Assembly (NCBI GenBank): GCA_029990175.1
Contig: JARKIP010000035.1
Location: forward strand, 43,104,001 to 43,168,000
Reading direction: 5' to 3'
Length of the DNA stretch: 64,000 nucleotides
Origin: Petunia secreta
Taxonomy: Eukaryota; Streptophyta; Magnoliopsida; Solanales; Solanaceae
Shown here: piece after piece, positions 1-10,679 of the stretch
Layout of the letters: every line of letters starts with the position of its first letter
Position numbering within the stretch: the stretch's first letter is position 1
The notes under the pieces: model-generated
The model's database searches: none
What the model was told of the DNA's origin: nothing
The model's input: only the letters and a program-made list of their open reading frames with translations
Made by a program: the position numbers and the translations under genes

Positions 1-535
1 TTAAAATGACGAATCGATATCGGGTTGTGTACCCTTAATCGATGCCTTGGACAGTGTACCCTCAGCTAATTTAATATAAAAAACCGACGTCGGGCTGTGT
101 ACCCTCAACCGACGCCTTGAGTTGTGTACCCTCAGCTAATTTAAAATGCAAATCGATATCGGGTTGTGTACCCTCAACAGACGCCTTGGGCTGTGTACCC
201 TCAGCCGATTTAAAATGTAAATCGATACCGGGTTGTGTACCTTCAACGGATGCCTTGGGCTATGTAACTCAGCTAATTTTAAATAACAAATTGATATCGG
301 GCTGTGTACCCTCAACCGACGGCTGGAGCTGTGTACCCTTAGCTAATTTAAAATGACAAATTGATATCGGGCTGTGTACCCTCAACCGACGGCTGGGGCT
401 GTGTACCCTCAGCTAATTTAAAATGTAAATCGATATTGGGCTGTGTACCCTTAGCTAATTTAAAATGTAAATCGATATCGAGTTGTGTAACCTCAACCCA
501 CGCACTGGGCTGTGTACCCTCAACTAATTTAAGTG
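1..535. repeat. ~69-bp minisatellite in the Ogre 3' UTR
   Basis: About seven and a half direct repeats of 69-70 bp; the CGGG(T/C)TGTGTACCCT landmark recurs at 21, 91, 160, 229, 298, 368 and 437, then after a shortened 42-bp unit at 479. Each unit is itself dimeric: a GTGTACCCTCA core occurs twice, once followed by ACCGACGCC and once by GCTAATTTAAAAT. It lies downstream of the integrase on the minus strand, where Tat/Ogre elements are known to carry hypervariable tandem repeats that can seed satellites. Short open frames across it on both strands are translations of the repeat, not genes. Confidence 0.9.
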
Positions 536-1146
536 ACAAACCTTTTCGTTGAAGCACATCTGTCGTGCATTGCTGAATTAGGTATCTTTTGTGCCTGCAC
601 CCAAAGAAAGATTAGTGAGTTGTGCGGGGTGGTTTGGTTTGTGCATTCTTGGCTTGTATCATGTTCACTGTCCACGAGTGCTGGGTCTTGGCCGAGCTGA
701 TAGGGATATGCATAAAGTAGTACATAATGCAAAATGATATCGGAAAACTTTTATAAGAAAGTAATGAAATGAAATATTTTGTCCCATTGAGTCTCAAGTC
801 GCGTTGTGTAAAGCCAAAGTTGTCGTTCTTCATGCTGTTCCAAACACAATTAAGTGAATTTTGAGGGCGACCTCAAAATTCTGCCCCAGTTTGCATTTGA
901 AATTTTTGAGAGGTCCTAAAAAAATTCTGCCCCAGTGTCAATTATATTCGTCCTTTGGGAATTTTTGAGAGTTCATCAAAAATTCTGCCCCAGTGTTTGA
1001 TTCGTGGGAAAATAAAAAAAATTATATTTATGTGACCGAACCTTGAATAGGTTTCTTACGTATCCTACTTGGGGAATCAGGTCGTGACGTAGTTCAGATT
1101 ACATAATGTATTGCAGAGTGGGGAAATCACTAATCAGTACAAATTC
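536..1146 (-). other. Ogre 3' untranslated region
   Basis: No coding sequence. Just downstream of the integrase stop (minus strand) lies a block at 1031-1098 containing CTGATTCCCCAAG and GGATACGTA, which resembles a block in the plus-strand Tat remnant at 24148-24200. Next come three hairpins ending in ACTGGGGCAGAATTTT (856-985), then the minisatellite. 540-850 is otherwise featureless. Confidence 0.75.
856..985 (-). repeat. Three hairpin repeats ending in ACTGGGGCAG
   Basis: 856-881 is a perfect 11-bp inverted repeat (GAATTTTGAGG / CCTCAAAATTC) with a 4-nt loop. 959-985 is a perfect 10-bp one (GAATTTTTGA / TCAAAAATTC) with a 7-nt loop. An imperfect version lies around 900-926. Each is followed on the plus strand by TGCCCCAGT, so the transcript reads ACTGGGGCAGAATTTT three times. 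The purine-rich core resembles a polypurine tract, but which copy, if any, primes plus-strand synthesis cannot be told. Confidence 0.7.
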
Positions 1147-2363
1147 CTATACATAGTATCTCTTGACAGCGTCTGAGTTGATTGGCTTAGGCCAGACTTC
1201 TCCATCCATCTCCGCCAATATCAATGCTCCTCCATTCAGAACTCGGTGAACCATGTACGGCCCTTGCCAATTTGGTGCAAACTTGCCTTTCGCTTCTTCT
1301 TGATTTGGAAATATCTTCTTCAGTACTAATTGCCCAGGTTTGAAGAATCTTTCTCGAACTTTCTTGCTAAATGCCTTAGCCATCCTCCTCTGATATAATT
1401 GCCCATGAAATATTGTGTTCAATCTCTTGCTATCGATCAGGGTCAACTGCTCCATTCTTCCTTTGATCCATTCAGCATCTTTCAATTGTGTCTCTTGGAT
1501 GATTCTTAAAGATGGTATCTCGACCTCCGCGGGTATCACTGCTTCGGTGCCATACACCAACAAGAAAGGAGTAGCTCCTATTGATGTTCTCATTGTAGTG
1601 CGATACCCTAATAGGGCATAGAGTAGGTTCTCATGCAATTGCTTTGAATTGTCTGTCATCTTGCGCAATATCCTCTTGACGTTCTTATTGGCTGCCTCGA
1701 CCGCACCATTCATTTAAGGTCTGTATGCAATGGAGTTGCGATGCTTGATCTTGTAAACCTCACAGGTTGCTTTCATTAGGTCACTGTTGAGATTGGACCC
1801 ATTGTCAGTGATGATGGATTCAGGGATGCCAAATCAGCAGATCACCTTATCACGGACAAAATTCGACACCACCTTCTTCGTTACTGATTTGTATGATGCA
1901 GCTTCTACCTATTTGGTAAAATAATCAATGGCCACCAGTATTAAGCAATGCCCGTTGGAAGCGGCTGGCTCGATAGGTCCTATGACATCCATTCCTCAGC
2001 AGCAAAAGGCCAAGGCGATCCCATAATGTTCAGTTCATTGGGAGGCACTCGAATCATATCTCCATGGACTTGGCATTGCTGGAATTTCTTTGCGTGCTTT
2101 ATGCAGTCATGCTCCATTGTTATCCAGAAATAACCAGCCCTCAAAATCTTCTTAGCAAGTAAGAAACCGTTCATGTGCGGGCCACACGTCCCAGAGTGTA
2201 TCTCTTCTAACAGTTTAACTGCTTCTTTTGCATCCATGCATCTTAATAACCCTAGATCAGGTGTCTTCTTATACAAAACCTCTTCGTTCATAAAGAAGAC
2301 ATTTACTAACCTCCTCAGTGTCTTTTTTTTGGAGACTTGTCGCATTTTTTGGATAATTGCCAT
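1147..2363 (-). pseudogene. Ogre integrase, broken
   Basis: Would insert the cDNA into host DNA. The N-terminal part (2363-1980) carries the HHCC zinc-binding pattern, seen as HSGTCGPHMNG followed by KKFQQCQVHG. The catalytic core is broken across frames, but all three acidic positions can be found: the first Asp in VAIDYFTK near 1927, the second in IITDNGSN near 1802, and the Glu in GAVEAANK near 1698. A Trp codon just after the first motif has become TAG (1911-1909). The C-terminal part (1713-1147) is open for 188 residues and includes the GQLVLKKIFP and NWQGPYMVHRVL stretches typical of Tat-lineage integrases. It is the last module of pol. Confidence 0.9.
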
Positions 2364-2992
2364 CTTTGAGAAACCCTTTGATGTCGTAGAACCAAGGTTG
2401 TCCGTCTAATTCTTCTTCCACGTGGTAGCAGTATGCTGGTTGCTTCCTCACTGTCACAGGTATTAGGTCAATGTAGTTCTTGTTAGGATGCTTAATCATG
2501 GCAGATATGGTAGCCAAAGTGTCCGAAAACTCATTTTGTAGTCTAGGTACATACCGGAATCCTATCTTGGTGAATCTTTGCTTCAGCTCCTTTATGCACT
2601 CCAGATATGGAAATATCTTCAAATTTTCGCTGTCCATTCCCCTCAAACCTGGTGAATCAATAAATTAGAATCCCCGATTGCTAACAGCTCTTGTATGTTC
2701 ATGTCCACTGCCAATCTAAGACCCAAAATGGAAGCTTCATACTCTGACAGATTGTTGGTGCAAGGAAACCTTAGTCTGGTCGTGACAGGATAGTGTCGTC
2801 CAGTCTCGGAAACTAATACCGCCCCAATGCCGACTCCTTTGAAACTTACCGCTCCATCAAAGAATGACCTCCAGCCATCATACTCTTCGGTGATGTCTTC
2901 TCCTACGAACAGAACTTCCTCGATAGGGAATAGGTGTGCAAAGGTTCATAGTCATATCCCACTAGATTCTCAGCCATGTGATCAGCCAAAGC
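2269..2992 (-). pseudogene. Ogre RNase H region, broken
   Basis: Lies between the RT stop at 2993 and the integrase. 2646-2269 is open and reads through ELKQRFTKIGFRYVPRLQNE, a stretch typical of the end of the RNase H domain and the linker to integrase in Tat elements. The first half of the domain (2992-2647) is recognisable only in pieces interrupted by stops. A T-run near 2325 (A-run in the coding strand) marks the shift of frame into integrase. RNase H would degrade the RNA of the RNA/DNA hybrid during reverse transcription. Confidence 0.75.
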
Positions 2993-4558
2993 TTAAGCTT
3001 TCACAGCTTTTTGGGTGACGAAAGTGATGTCAAATTCACTAAGCAGCATATGCCATTTGGTCAGCTTTCCGGTAGGCATTGGTTTTTGGAAGATGTACTT
3101 GAGAGGATCCATCTTCGATATCAGCAATGTTGAGTAAGATGTCAAGTAGTGCCTCCACTTCTGTGCTATCCGAGTCACAGCGCAGCAAGTGCGCTCCAGC
3201 AATGTGTACTTGGCCTCGTAAGGAGTGAACTTCTTGCTTAGATAGTATATTGCTTGCTCCTTCCTTCCAGTTGAATCATGTTGTCCGAATACACAACCAA
3301 AGGCCGAATCCAAGATTAAAGGTCGCCCAGGCTCGGGTGGGACCAGTACAGGAGGGCAAGCCAAATATTCCTTTATCCGATCGAATGCTTTTCTGCAATC
3401 CTCTGTCCACTCGATCACTACATATTTCTTCAGCAAATTGATGATTGGCTCACAGATGATGGTGGATTGTGCTATGAAACGGCTGATGTAATTGAGCCTT
3501 CCCAAGAAGCTCATAACCTCTTTCTTGCTTTTCGGCAGTGGCAGCTCTTTGATGGCCTTGATCTTGGATGGGTCCAATTCGATACCTCTCCTACTAACGA
3601 TGAAACCCAGAAGCTTCCCTGCTGGAACACCAAAAGCACACTTTGCCGGATTTAGCTTCAGATTGTACTTTCGCAAGCAATTGAAAAACTTGCGCAAGTT
3701 GTCAAGATGCTCCAAACTCTTCTTTGATTGGATGATCACATCGTCTACATAGACTTCAATCTCTTTATGCATCAGATTATGGAACATAGTTTTCATAGCC
3801 CTCATGTAAGTTGCCCCAAAATTGTTCAACCCAAATGGCATAACCTTGTAGTAATAAGTCCCCCAAGATGTAGTGAAAGTTGTCTTCTCGACATCCTCCT
3901 CATCCATGAAAACTTGATGGTAACCGGCGAAACAGTCCACGAAGGATTGCAGCTCATGTTTCGCACAATTATCAATTAGGATGTGTATGTTCGGCTGAGG
4001 AAAATCATCATTCGGGCTTGCTATATTCAAATCTCTATAATCCACGCACACTCGGAGTTTCCCATCTTTCTTCGGCACTGGAACTTAGCCAGCCAAGTTG
4101 GATATTTCACTGATTTCAGGATTCCTGTGTTAAGCTGCTTGGTCACTTCTTCCCCAATCTTCAACAGAACAGATGACTTGAAAGTTCGGGCCTTTTGTTT
4201 GACCGGCGGATAGCCCGGATTGATAGTTAATTTGTGAGCTACCACGTCCGTGCTTATACCAGTCATGTCATCATACGACCAGGCGAATATGTCTTCATAC
4301 TCTTTAAGAAACTCAGTATATAGCTTTTTATCCTTGGCATTGAGATGTACATTAATCCTTGTCTCTTTCATGACTTCCCCATCTCCTAAGTTTATCACCT
4401 CAGTTTCCTCAAGGTTTGGCTTTGGCTTGTTTTCAAATCTTTCAATTTCTTCTTGTGTAGTTTCATCGAAATAATCATAATCAACTCCAGTTTCCTCGAG
4501 CTCCATTGTTTCATTCCACGTAGCGATTGTGGACTCAATGGGATTATTAGTTTGGATG
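2993..4558 (-). pseudogene. Ogre reverse transcriptase, frameshifted
   Basis: Copies element RNA into DNA. 4506-4027 holds the N-terminal extension and the start of the palm (KLTINPGYPPVKQKAR). 4078-2993 holds most of the polymerase: PKKDGKLRVCVDYRDLN, then the catalytic YVDD box at 3751-3740, then LGFIVSRRGIE and the connection to RNase H. The frames overlap out of phase: near 4085 a small deletion in the usual LAN-(I/V)-PVPKKDG stretch shifts the frame, so RT is broken. Translation probably enters from the upstream gag-pro frame through the intron rather than at the ATG at 4506. Confidence 0.9.
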
Positions 4559-4759
4559 CTGAAAAAGTAAAATATTACAAAATTAAAAGATTAAAGCAAA
4601 AATTAAACGGGAGATAGTGCGACATTTTATTTATGAATCCTTGCAAAACAAAGTTTGTAGGGAGACATGTGAAATAAAGAAGAAAAATGCAAATTCCACG
4701 ACTCAACGTCGGGTTTTATTTCAGAAAACATGAAGTAAATTCTATCCCCTCATCTCTAC
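4559..4759 (-). other. Probable 201-nt intron between gag-pro and RT
   Basis: The gag-pro frame stops at 4756-4758. Read on the minus strand, a donor G|GTAGAG lies exactly there (GT at 4759-4758), and an acceptor CTTTTTCAG ends at 4559. Joining 4760 to 4558 keeps the frame open and in phase with the RT frame beginning at the 4506 ATG. Ogre elements are known for an intron at this place, whose splicing connects gag-pro to RT. The sites were found by eye; no transcript supports them. Confidence 0.65.
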
Positions 4760-5424
4760 CAAGGTCCACGATAAGCTCGGGCCCGGTTGCTGATCCAGTT
4801 GTTCAGTGCCGCTCCAGATCCAGCCTTTGTCAATCCAGGAAGTTCAATATGTTCTTCCAGGATCACACAGTAGTCCTCATCAGCTATGAATAGATTTTGC
4901 ATTCCTGCCAGCAGATGCTCTTCAATATCAGCTATCTTCGTCTCCACTCCTTGTGCTGCGGACACCTCCCCTTTTTGGCCATCCAAGTATCCAGACGAGA
5001 CGAAGATATGCAAGAGAGTCTTGGTGCTTTTCTTACAGAATTTGAAATCCAGTGACGCTTCTTCCATGCTCTTTTCATAGGTTACAATGTATCATATGCC
5101 TGACTTCTTGTTGTCGATCCTTATCACAATTCTAATTGGCTCGACCATACCATCCAAGTTCTTGCCCAAAACATTGCCCGGTTCATAGCCTTGCTTGATC
5201 ATGATGCCTATGACCCAGTCTCCGGGCCACTTTGCAGGCTGTGGGAGTACGTATGGCTTTTCGATCACTACTTCCATAGGTTTGGGTGCCTTGGGTATCC
5301 ACACTTGCTTTCCTTTTGTTTCTTCAGAGATACGCTTCCAGTTTGGGCAGGCATTGGGTGAGTATACTGGTTGCTTTTCAGTCTTAGCTGGTAGGGTCTC
5401 ACGAAATTTGCGTGAGGGCACTCC
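4760..5424 (-). pseudogene. Ogre protease-to-RT linker with G-patch motif
   Basis: Same frame as gag-pro, interrupted by TGA at about 5092. It contains a glycine-rich G-patch-like stretch, IKQGYEPGNVLGKNLDG, near 5200-5150; G-patches are nucleic-acid-binding modules that follow the protease in some retroelements and retroviruses. The remainder (5067-4760) is acidic and of no recognised fold. It ends at the proposed splice donor. Confidence 0.7.
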
Positions 5425-7293
5425 CTAATCAGACATGACTAGTTCCCAGACCAAATTCCACCCTTCATAGCCTTTGCCTCGGCTATCCCAATAGGCACTG
5501 TAAAAGTTCCTCTTTCTTTCTTCAACCCCAGGTGGAGAGTTGACCAACTTGGGAGCAAAGTATGAAGTGTAACCTCCTTGGACTATGTCTGTGGGATTCC
5601 ATCTTGACTTGTAGTTCTTGCAGCGTCCTCCTTGAGTGCCTTGCACTGCTCCCACGACTTCTACAGTATAAAATGTCTGCCCATCAGGAGTATTCCCTTC
5701 GATTGCTGGTATGGTTTGCTCGTTGTAGATAGAGTTGTTCCCCTCACCAAACACTACCACCTCTTTGTGATCCCATTCGAACTTCATGGTTTGGTGCAAT
5801 GTGGAAGGCACCGCACCAGCCATATGGATCCAAGGCCTCCCCAGTAGCGGATTGTAGGAAGCAGATGTGTCCATGATATGGAACTCAGCAGTGAACTCCA
5901 CGGGACCGACCATGATAGTTAGGTTAATCTCCCTAATGGTGCTTCTTTGCGACCCATCGAACGCCTTCACCTTCATGTCGCTCTCCCTTATCTTCCTTTG
6001 GTCAATTCCCGTTCTTTTCATAGTGATGAACGGGCATATGTTCAGACGGGAACCTCCATCGATCATAACTCTTCCTACGAACCAGTCTTTGCATTTGATA
6101 GTGACGTGGAAAGCTTTTTTGTGACTCAGCCCCTCAGGTGGTAGCTCATATTCGTAAAAAGCAATTCGGTTGGCCTCCACTTGTCCAACCATGCTAGCCA
6201 GGTTTTCAACTAAAGTGTCCACCGGAACATGTGCTTCATCCAACACTTTCATCAAAGCACTTTGGTGGCTCTCCGATTTGAGAAGTAACGCCAAAATAAA
6301 GATTTGTGCTGGGGTTTCGCCCAAGTGCTCAACTACGGAGTACTCTTTTGCTTGCACCTTCTTCCACAACCGTTTGGACTCCTCCTCACCGATGCCTCGT
6401 CTATCTTGAACAAGATGTTCGGGAGTATAGATCCTTCCACTTTTAGTCATCCCTCGTGCAGCAACTGTCTCAACTGTGGACTTATTCTCCTTCTCCCTTT
6501 CATAATCCCATGGTACCGCCTTGTCGCTGTATGGGGGAACCACATCAACATAGAATTTGGGAGCCTTTTCTACCTCAATGGGCTCTGGTGCAGTAGCAGC
6601 TTGAGCAACTGAAGCGGTTGCTGGTACCTTTTCTTTTGCCTTAACAATAGTCCCTTCCAAGTTGCATTCCTCATCCAATTCGATCAGGTTCACCCTACTG
6701 TCTCCATGATTAGGTAGGGGGTTGTTGTGCACGTTAGGAGTCTTCAAGTGTATCACCTTTTGGTCGATCAAGTCTTGTATCTTGTCCCTCAAAGCATAGC
6801 ACTTTTCAGTATCGTGGCCAGGCCCTCTAGAGTGATAGACACTGGTTTTGGTTTGATCAAAATAGGGTGTCATCCTATCAGGCATTTTGAACGGCATGGG
6901 TTGTGTGTGGCCAGCTGCTTTGAGTCTCTCGAACAACTGAGTATGAGATTCAGCCAATGGGGTGTAGTTTCTTTTGGGTCTTGGGTTGTTATTGGCGTGA
7001 GGCCTTGGTGAGTAGGTATTGGTGTTTCGGTAATTAGGACTTTTTGGGTATATTGGTCTTTGTGGTGGTGGATTTTGGTACATAGGCTGGGTGTTATTGA
7101 CGGGGTAGGTGGATGTGGGTGGTATGTAGGGACAAGATGGAGGAGGTGTTTGGTAGTAGTGGTTATGAGAAGGGGAGTGGTCAAGTGATGCGGCCACGAA
7201 GGAGACATCGTCGTTCTTCTTTCTTGAGGTGGTAGTGCTACCAGCTTGTAGGGCTTTGTTAGCGGCTTGTAGTGCGGCCAAGCTAACAATCCT
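5425..7293 (-). pseudogene. Ogre gag C-terminus and aspartic protease
   Basis: Open for ~620 codons between an in-frame TGA (7294-7296) and an in-frame TAG (5425-5427), so three nonsense codons cut what was one long gag-pro frame. The first ~130 residues are rich in Pro, Tyr and Asn. Near residue 150 is a zinc-knuckle-like motif, YHSRGPGHDTEKC. The protease active site reads MIDGGSRLNIC (near 6065-6035), the DGGS variant of the retroviral DTGA motif usual in Tat elements. It would cleave the Gag-Pol polyprotein. Confidence 0.9.
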
Positions 7294-8301
7294 TCAAGTC
7301 TTCAGTCCATCTTCGATCACGTCCCCAATATTGATCAACTCTCCAAACTTATTATCTAGCAGATTCAACATTTTGTCAAAATAGACATCTTCTTGTATGC
7401 GGATGAAAGTTGCCACTATCTCGGCGTCTTCTAAGAAAGGTTGGACTTTAGCGGCTTCAGCCCTCCATCTAGTTGCAAACTCTATAAAAGTCTCAGTAGG
7501 CTTCTTCTTCAATTTCTCTAGGTAGAACCGGTCAGACATAGCATCAGTGTTGTGCCCAAAACTATCGACGAAGTCTCCAACCATTGCTTCCCTGGTCTTC
7601 CACTTCTTTGTTTGTTGCTTAGAGTACCATACTAGCGCATCTCCAGTCAGACTGCGGTTGAACAGCTGCATGCGGATCTTTTCGTCGTGTCCAACTCTAA
7701 TCAACTTGTCACAGTAAGATCTTAAATGAGCCATTGGGTCTCCATTGCCGTCGAACATGTTGACCTTGGGTGTCTTGTAACCTTTGGGCAGCTTCAAGTC
7801 AGGATACAGGAAGAGGTCCTCATAAGCTAGTCCTCGGGTTCCCTTAGTGTCTTGGAGTTGCTTGAACTTCTCTACCAGCCATTGGACTTGCTCTTTGGTA
7901 TTGTCTGGGTCCTCCTTGATCCATGCATACATTTCATGATCTTTGGTGGGTGATGCGATGGTTTTGGTTTCAATGGTGAAGGAGGGTAAGTTGTTTTGTG
8001 GTGCTTTCGGTGGTGCAGTGTAGGTAGGGTAAGAAATGTCCCTTTCAGGGTAGAGTGGATCTTTGCCGTGAGGGCGAGTAGTTTGGTTTGGTTCAATGAT
8101 CTCATCAGTACGGGCAAGAGGGATCCTATTCTCCAACTCGAGCTGCCTCTGTTCCAGCTTAGCATAACTTTCATAGGCGACCATGTGTTGTTTCTCAGGA
8201 GTTCCATTTCCAACTTCGTCAAACTTAGCCATGATATTTCGTCTGGTCCTTGTCCTTGTAGGTAAAGAGGGAGGTGTTGGGATTGATCCTTTAGACCTCA
8301 A
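7294..8301 (-). pseudogene. Ogre gag (capsid region)
   Basis: Structural protein that packages element RNA. The frame is open from 8301 (ATG; a second ATG near 8232 starts MAKFDEVG and may be the true start) to a TGA at 7294, after which the same frame continues. The capsid-type retrotransposon gag domain is clear: MFDGNGDPMAHLRSYCDKLI, then SLTGDALVWYSKQQ and SFGHNTDAMSDRFYLEKLKK. The nonsense codon probably arose by point mutation. Only a hairpin block and about 400 bp separate it from the upstream ORF1. Confidence 0.9.
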
Positions 8302-8408
8302 CCAGTATTACGGTGCACCCAGAATGCACAATCCAAACTATCAAGGACTTGGAGACTGATACATCAAAAATAAGAAGAGAAAAATATGAGTATACGTTAG
8401 TTTAAATA

Positions 8409-8470
8409 AAATTGGGTCCTGTCATGTATGGGACCTCTTTTGTGCCAGAGGTGGGCCTATTGTAGATTCG
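8409..8470 (-). promoter_or_regulatory. Conserved hairpin block upstream of gag
   Basis: On the minus strand the block reads GGCCCACCTCTGGCAC, then AAAAGAGGTCC, then CAGGACCC and ATTTTATTTAA. ACCTCT/AGAGGT form a 6-bp stem (8433-8438 with 8447-8452). The same order of motifs occurs in the unrelated-orientation Tat remnant at 22018-22075, also upstream of gag. Conservation between two decayed elements outside coding sequence suggests a function in RNA (packaging, dimerisation, translation or splicing), which is inference. Confidence 0.55.
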
Positions 8471-8715
8471 AAGTGACGTTTGCACCAAAAACATCATTTC
8501 ATTTGTATATGCATAATCATCGCCAATCTAAAACCCAAAAATAACAAAATTTTATTTAAATTGCTTGGCTTTATTACGACCACTAATTTAAAGACGATGA
8601 CTGTATTAAGACGAAAGCAACAAAAAATAAGACAAGACGACTTGACTCGGTACGACTAGACTAGGTTCCGAGCATAGAGACTCCAAATTCAAACACCAGC
8701 TCCAGCGTCTTCCTT
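8471..8715. other. ORF1-to-gag spacer
   Basis: AT-rich untranslated spacer of the Ogre between the hairpin block and the ORF1 stop codon. Nothing else seen in it. Confidence 0.5.
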
Positions 8716-10275
8716 TTATTTCTCCTCTTCGGTTTCTTCCTTGGGTTTGTGAACCAAACTAATGAGTGGAGGATCAGCAAATGTCTCCAGCAGGTCTTTC
8801 CCAGCCTCCATGTCACGCAGAGCTTTTATGAAGAACTCGCAGATTTTCATTCCCTTTGCTTCCTTCTTTTCCAGTGGTACTGACTTAAAATACTCTCCCC
8901 ATCCTTTGAACAAGTCTTGTAAATTCCCAGTAACTTGCCTTGTAGTCATGACCTTGCCGGTCCAATACTTGAGTTCATCCCCTTTGATCTTATCCTTGTA
9001 TTGTCTCCTCATCTCCATTTCTTGTGTCACCCTTAACTCCTTCTTTCTTTGGTCAAACTCGTGTTTAAACTTCTTGTGTTTCTCAGAAGCATTTGGCGCT
9101 TTGGCTTTCCTTTTTAGTGTAGTCGTGGATCGGAATCTTGCCTTATCTTCGCTGAGCCATTGAGGATAGGCTAGGGTAGCTGTGGGGTTCACCCTACTGT
9201 CTCGACCACAAAAAAACTGCATAGTAAGCCTCTTCTCCCACATTGTCAATATGGTGAGAACCATCGGATGCTCGATGTCCTTTATATCAACGTTGAAGCT
9301 TCTTCCCTCAGACAACTGCGGGGTTTGCTGTGTCATTCTTACTTGCCGGAGGATCCTTAGAGGAACATAGTGATGATTTCCTCGGAATCCAATCAATTTC
9401 AAGAAAGTGATATCTTGACCTTGTATGGAGACAACGAAGCCATCACAATTTTTAATCACCCATTGGACCTCTTGCAATTCCTCGAGCTTGGTGTACCAAC
9501 CCTCCATATTTGCAGGGTATTCCCATGCCACTGTTCCAGCCATACGGGTACTATGTGAACGGATCCCTCCTTGCCAAGAGGGTTTTGGTGCTACCGGACT
9601 GACGGAGACATTGTGCAAATGTTCTATCAACCATATTTGCAGCAACAGGTTACATCCCTCGAAGAAAATCTCCTCCCCTTCTACATTTGGTTAAGGCCCT
9701 ATAAACTTCTCCCAAAATCATTTGAACCAAGGTTAATTGACGTTTGAAATCACCTTTGTGCAACGCCTCTATTACTCTCCCTAGCCTTATGTCGATCTTA
9801 CCTCCTTTCTCGGGAAAAACCATGCTCCCCAGAAAAGCAATGATGAAAGTATTGGATACAGTCCACTCCTAATCTTAAATCTCCAACGCCCCAGCCCATT
9901 CGTGTCTAAGTGTTGGATCTCCAAATCTAGAATGCAAGTATTCCAATGTGACTTTCCCATCATGCACTCCCTCGATATATGGATCATAAGGGGCTCCCAG
10001 CAATTCAATGAACTCCTTAGGGTCCACGTCTCGGGATGAATCATAGTCTCGGACCCAGGCTCTAACCCTACTAGCCCTCCAAATTCTTCCAACATTGGTG
10101 CCAACTCGAAACCATTGAAATGAAACACAGCCCTTTTGTAGTCCCAAAAATGTGTAGCGACTTCAACCAAACCAGTCATGGCGGTACAGTTTTTGAGAGC
10201 TACCAACTCTCCCAACATCTTTTTAACATGAGCTTTGCTGACAATGGCCAAATCTTCCCACCAAAGTCTGATCAA
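8716..10275 (-). pseudogene. Ogre ORF1, gag-proximal copy (plant-mobile-domain / DUF7745-like)
   Basis: The extra protein of Ogre elements, of unknown function, with the fold family called DUF7745/plant mobile domain. 10275-9787 begins IRLWWEDLAIVSKAHVKKML and includes FHFNGFELAPMLEEFGGLVG. The frame then shifts (10147-9875 carries the next segment, EYLHSRFGDP). 9645-8716 is the last 309 residues: LLQIWLIEHL-like start, YTKLEELQEVQWVIKN, and a Lys/Glu-rich, probably coiled-coil tail (KRKAKAPNASEKHKKFKHEF) ending in an acidic stretch. At least two frameshifts break it. Pairs with a second, divergent copy just upstream (10680-12166). Confidence 0.75.
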
Positions 10276-10679
10276 TTGAGGAGGTCAGAAAACGATCTTA
10301 AATTGGAGTGTACCTCTTGCAGCCATAGTCTGAAAAACGAAACAAGAAAGGTAAAGCCCAAAACATTCTTATAGTTTTGACCATGTTTAAACAGACGATC
10401 AATGTTGTGTGCAAACGTTTCTTCGAATCAATGCAGAGATGCAATTTGTCATTTTCGGGTTTTAAAACCGTTTCGACATTTGGCAAGGGTTTACTAATGG
10501 ACTATTACGTGCCGAAGACGTATAGCCTCCTAGGTTTTTCATTATGCAAAGAAAATGAATACGCATTTTGTAGCCAATTATTCTCATAAATTCCCAACAT
10601 TTGAAAATTAGTACATAATAATATTCGATAAAATAAAACACAAGAGAAAAATGAAAATGACACTTTGACTAGGCAGCAC
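10276..10679. other. Spacer between the two ORF1 copies
   Basis: AT-rich. Nothing coding is supported; short frames on both strands show no resemblance to known domains. Confidence 0.5.

Noticed and set aside
117..557. Open frames of 60-80 codons on both strands
   Set aside because: They are translations of the 69-bp minisatellite (repeated GCVPS- and GTQP-type units); no gene.
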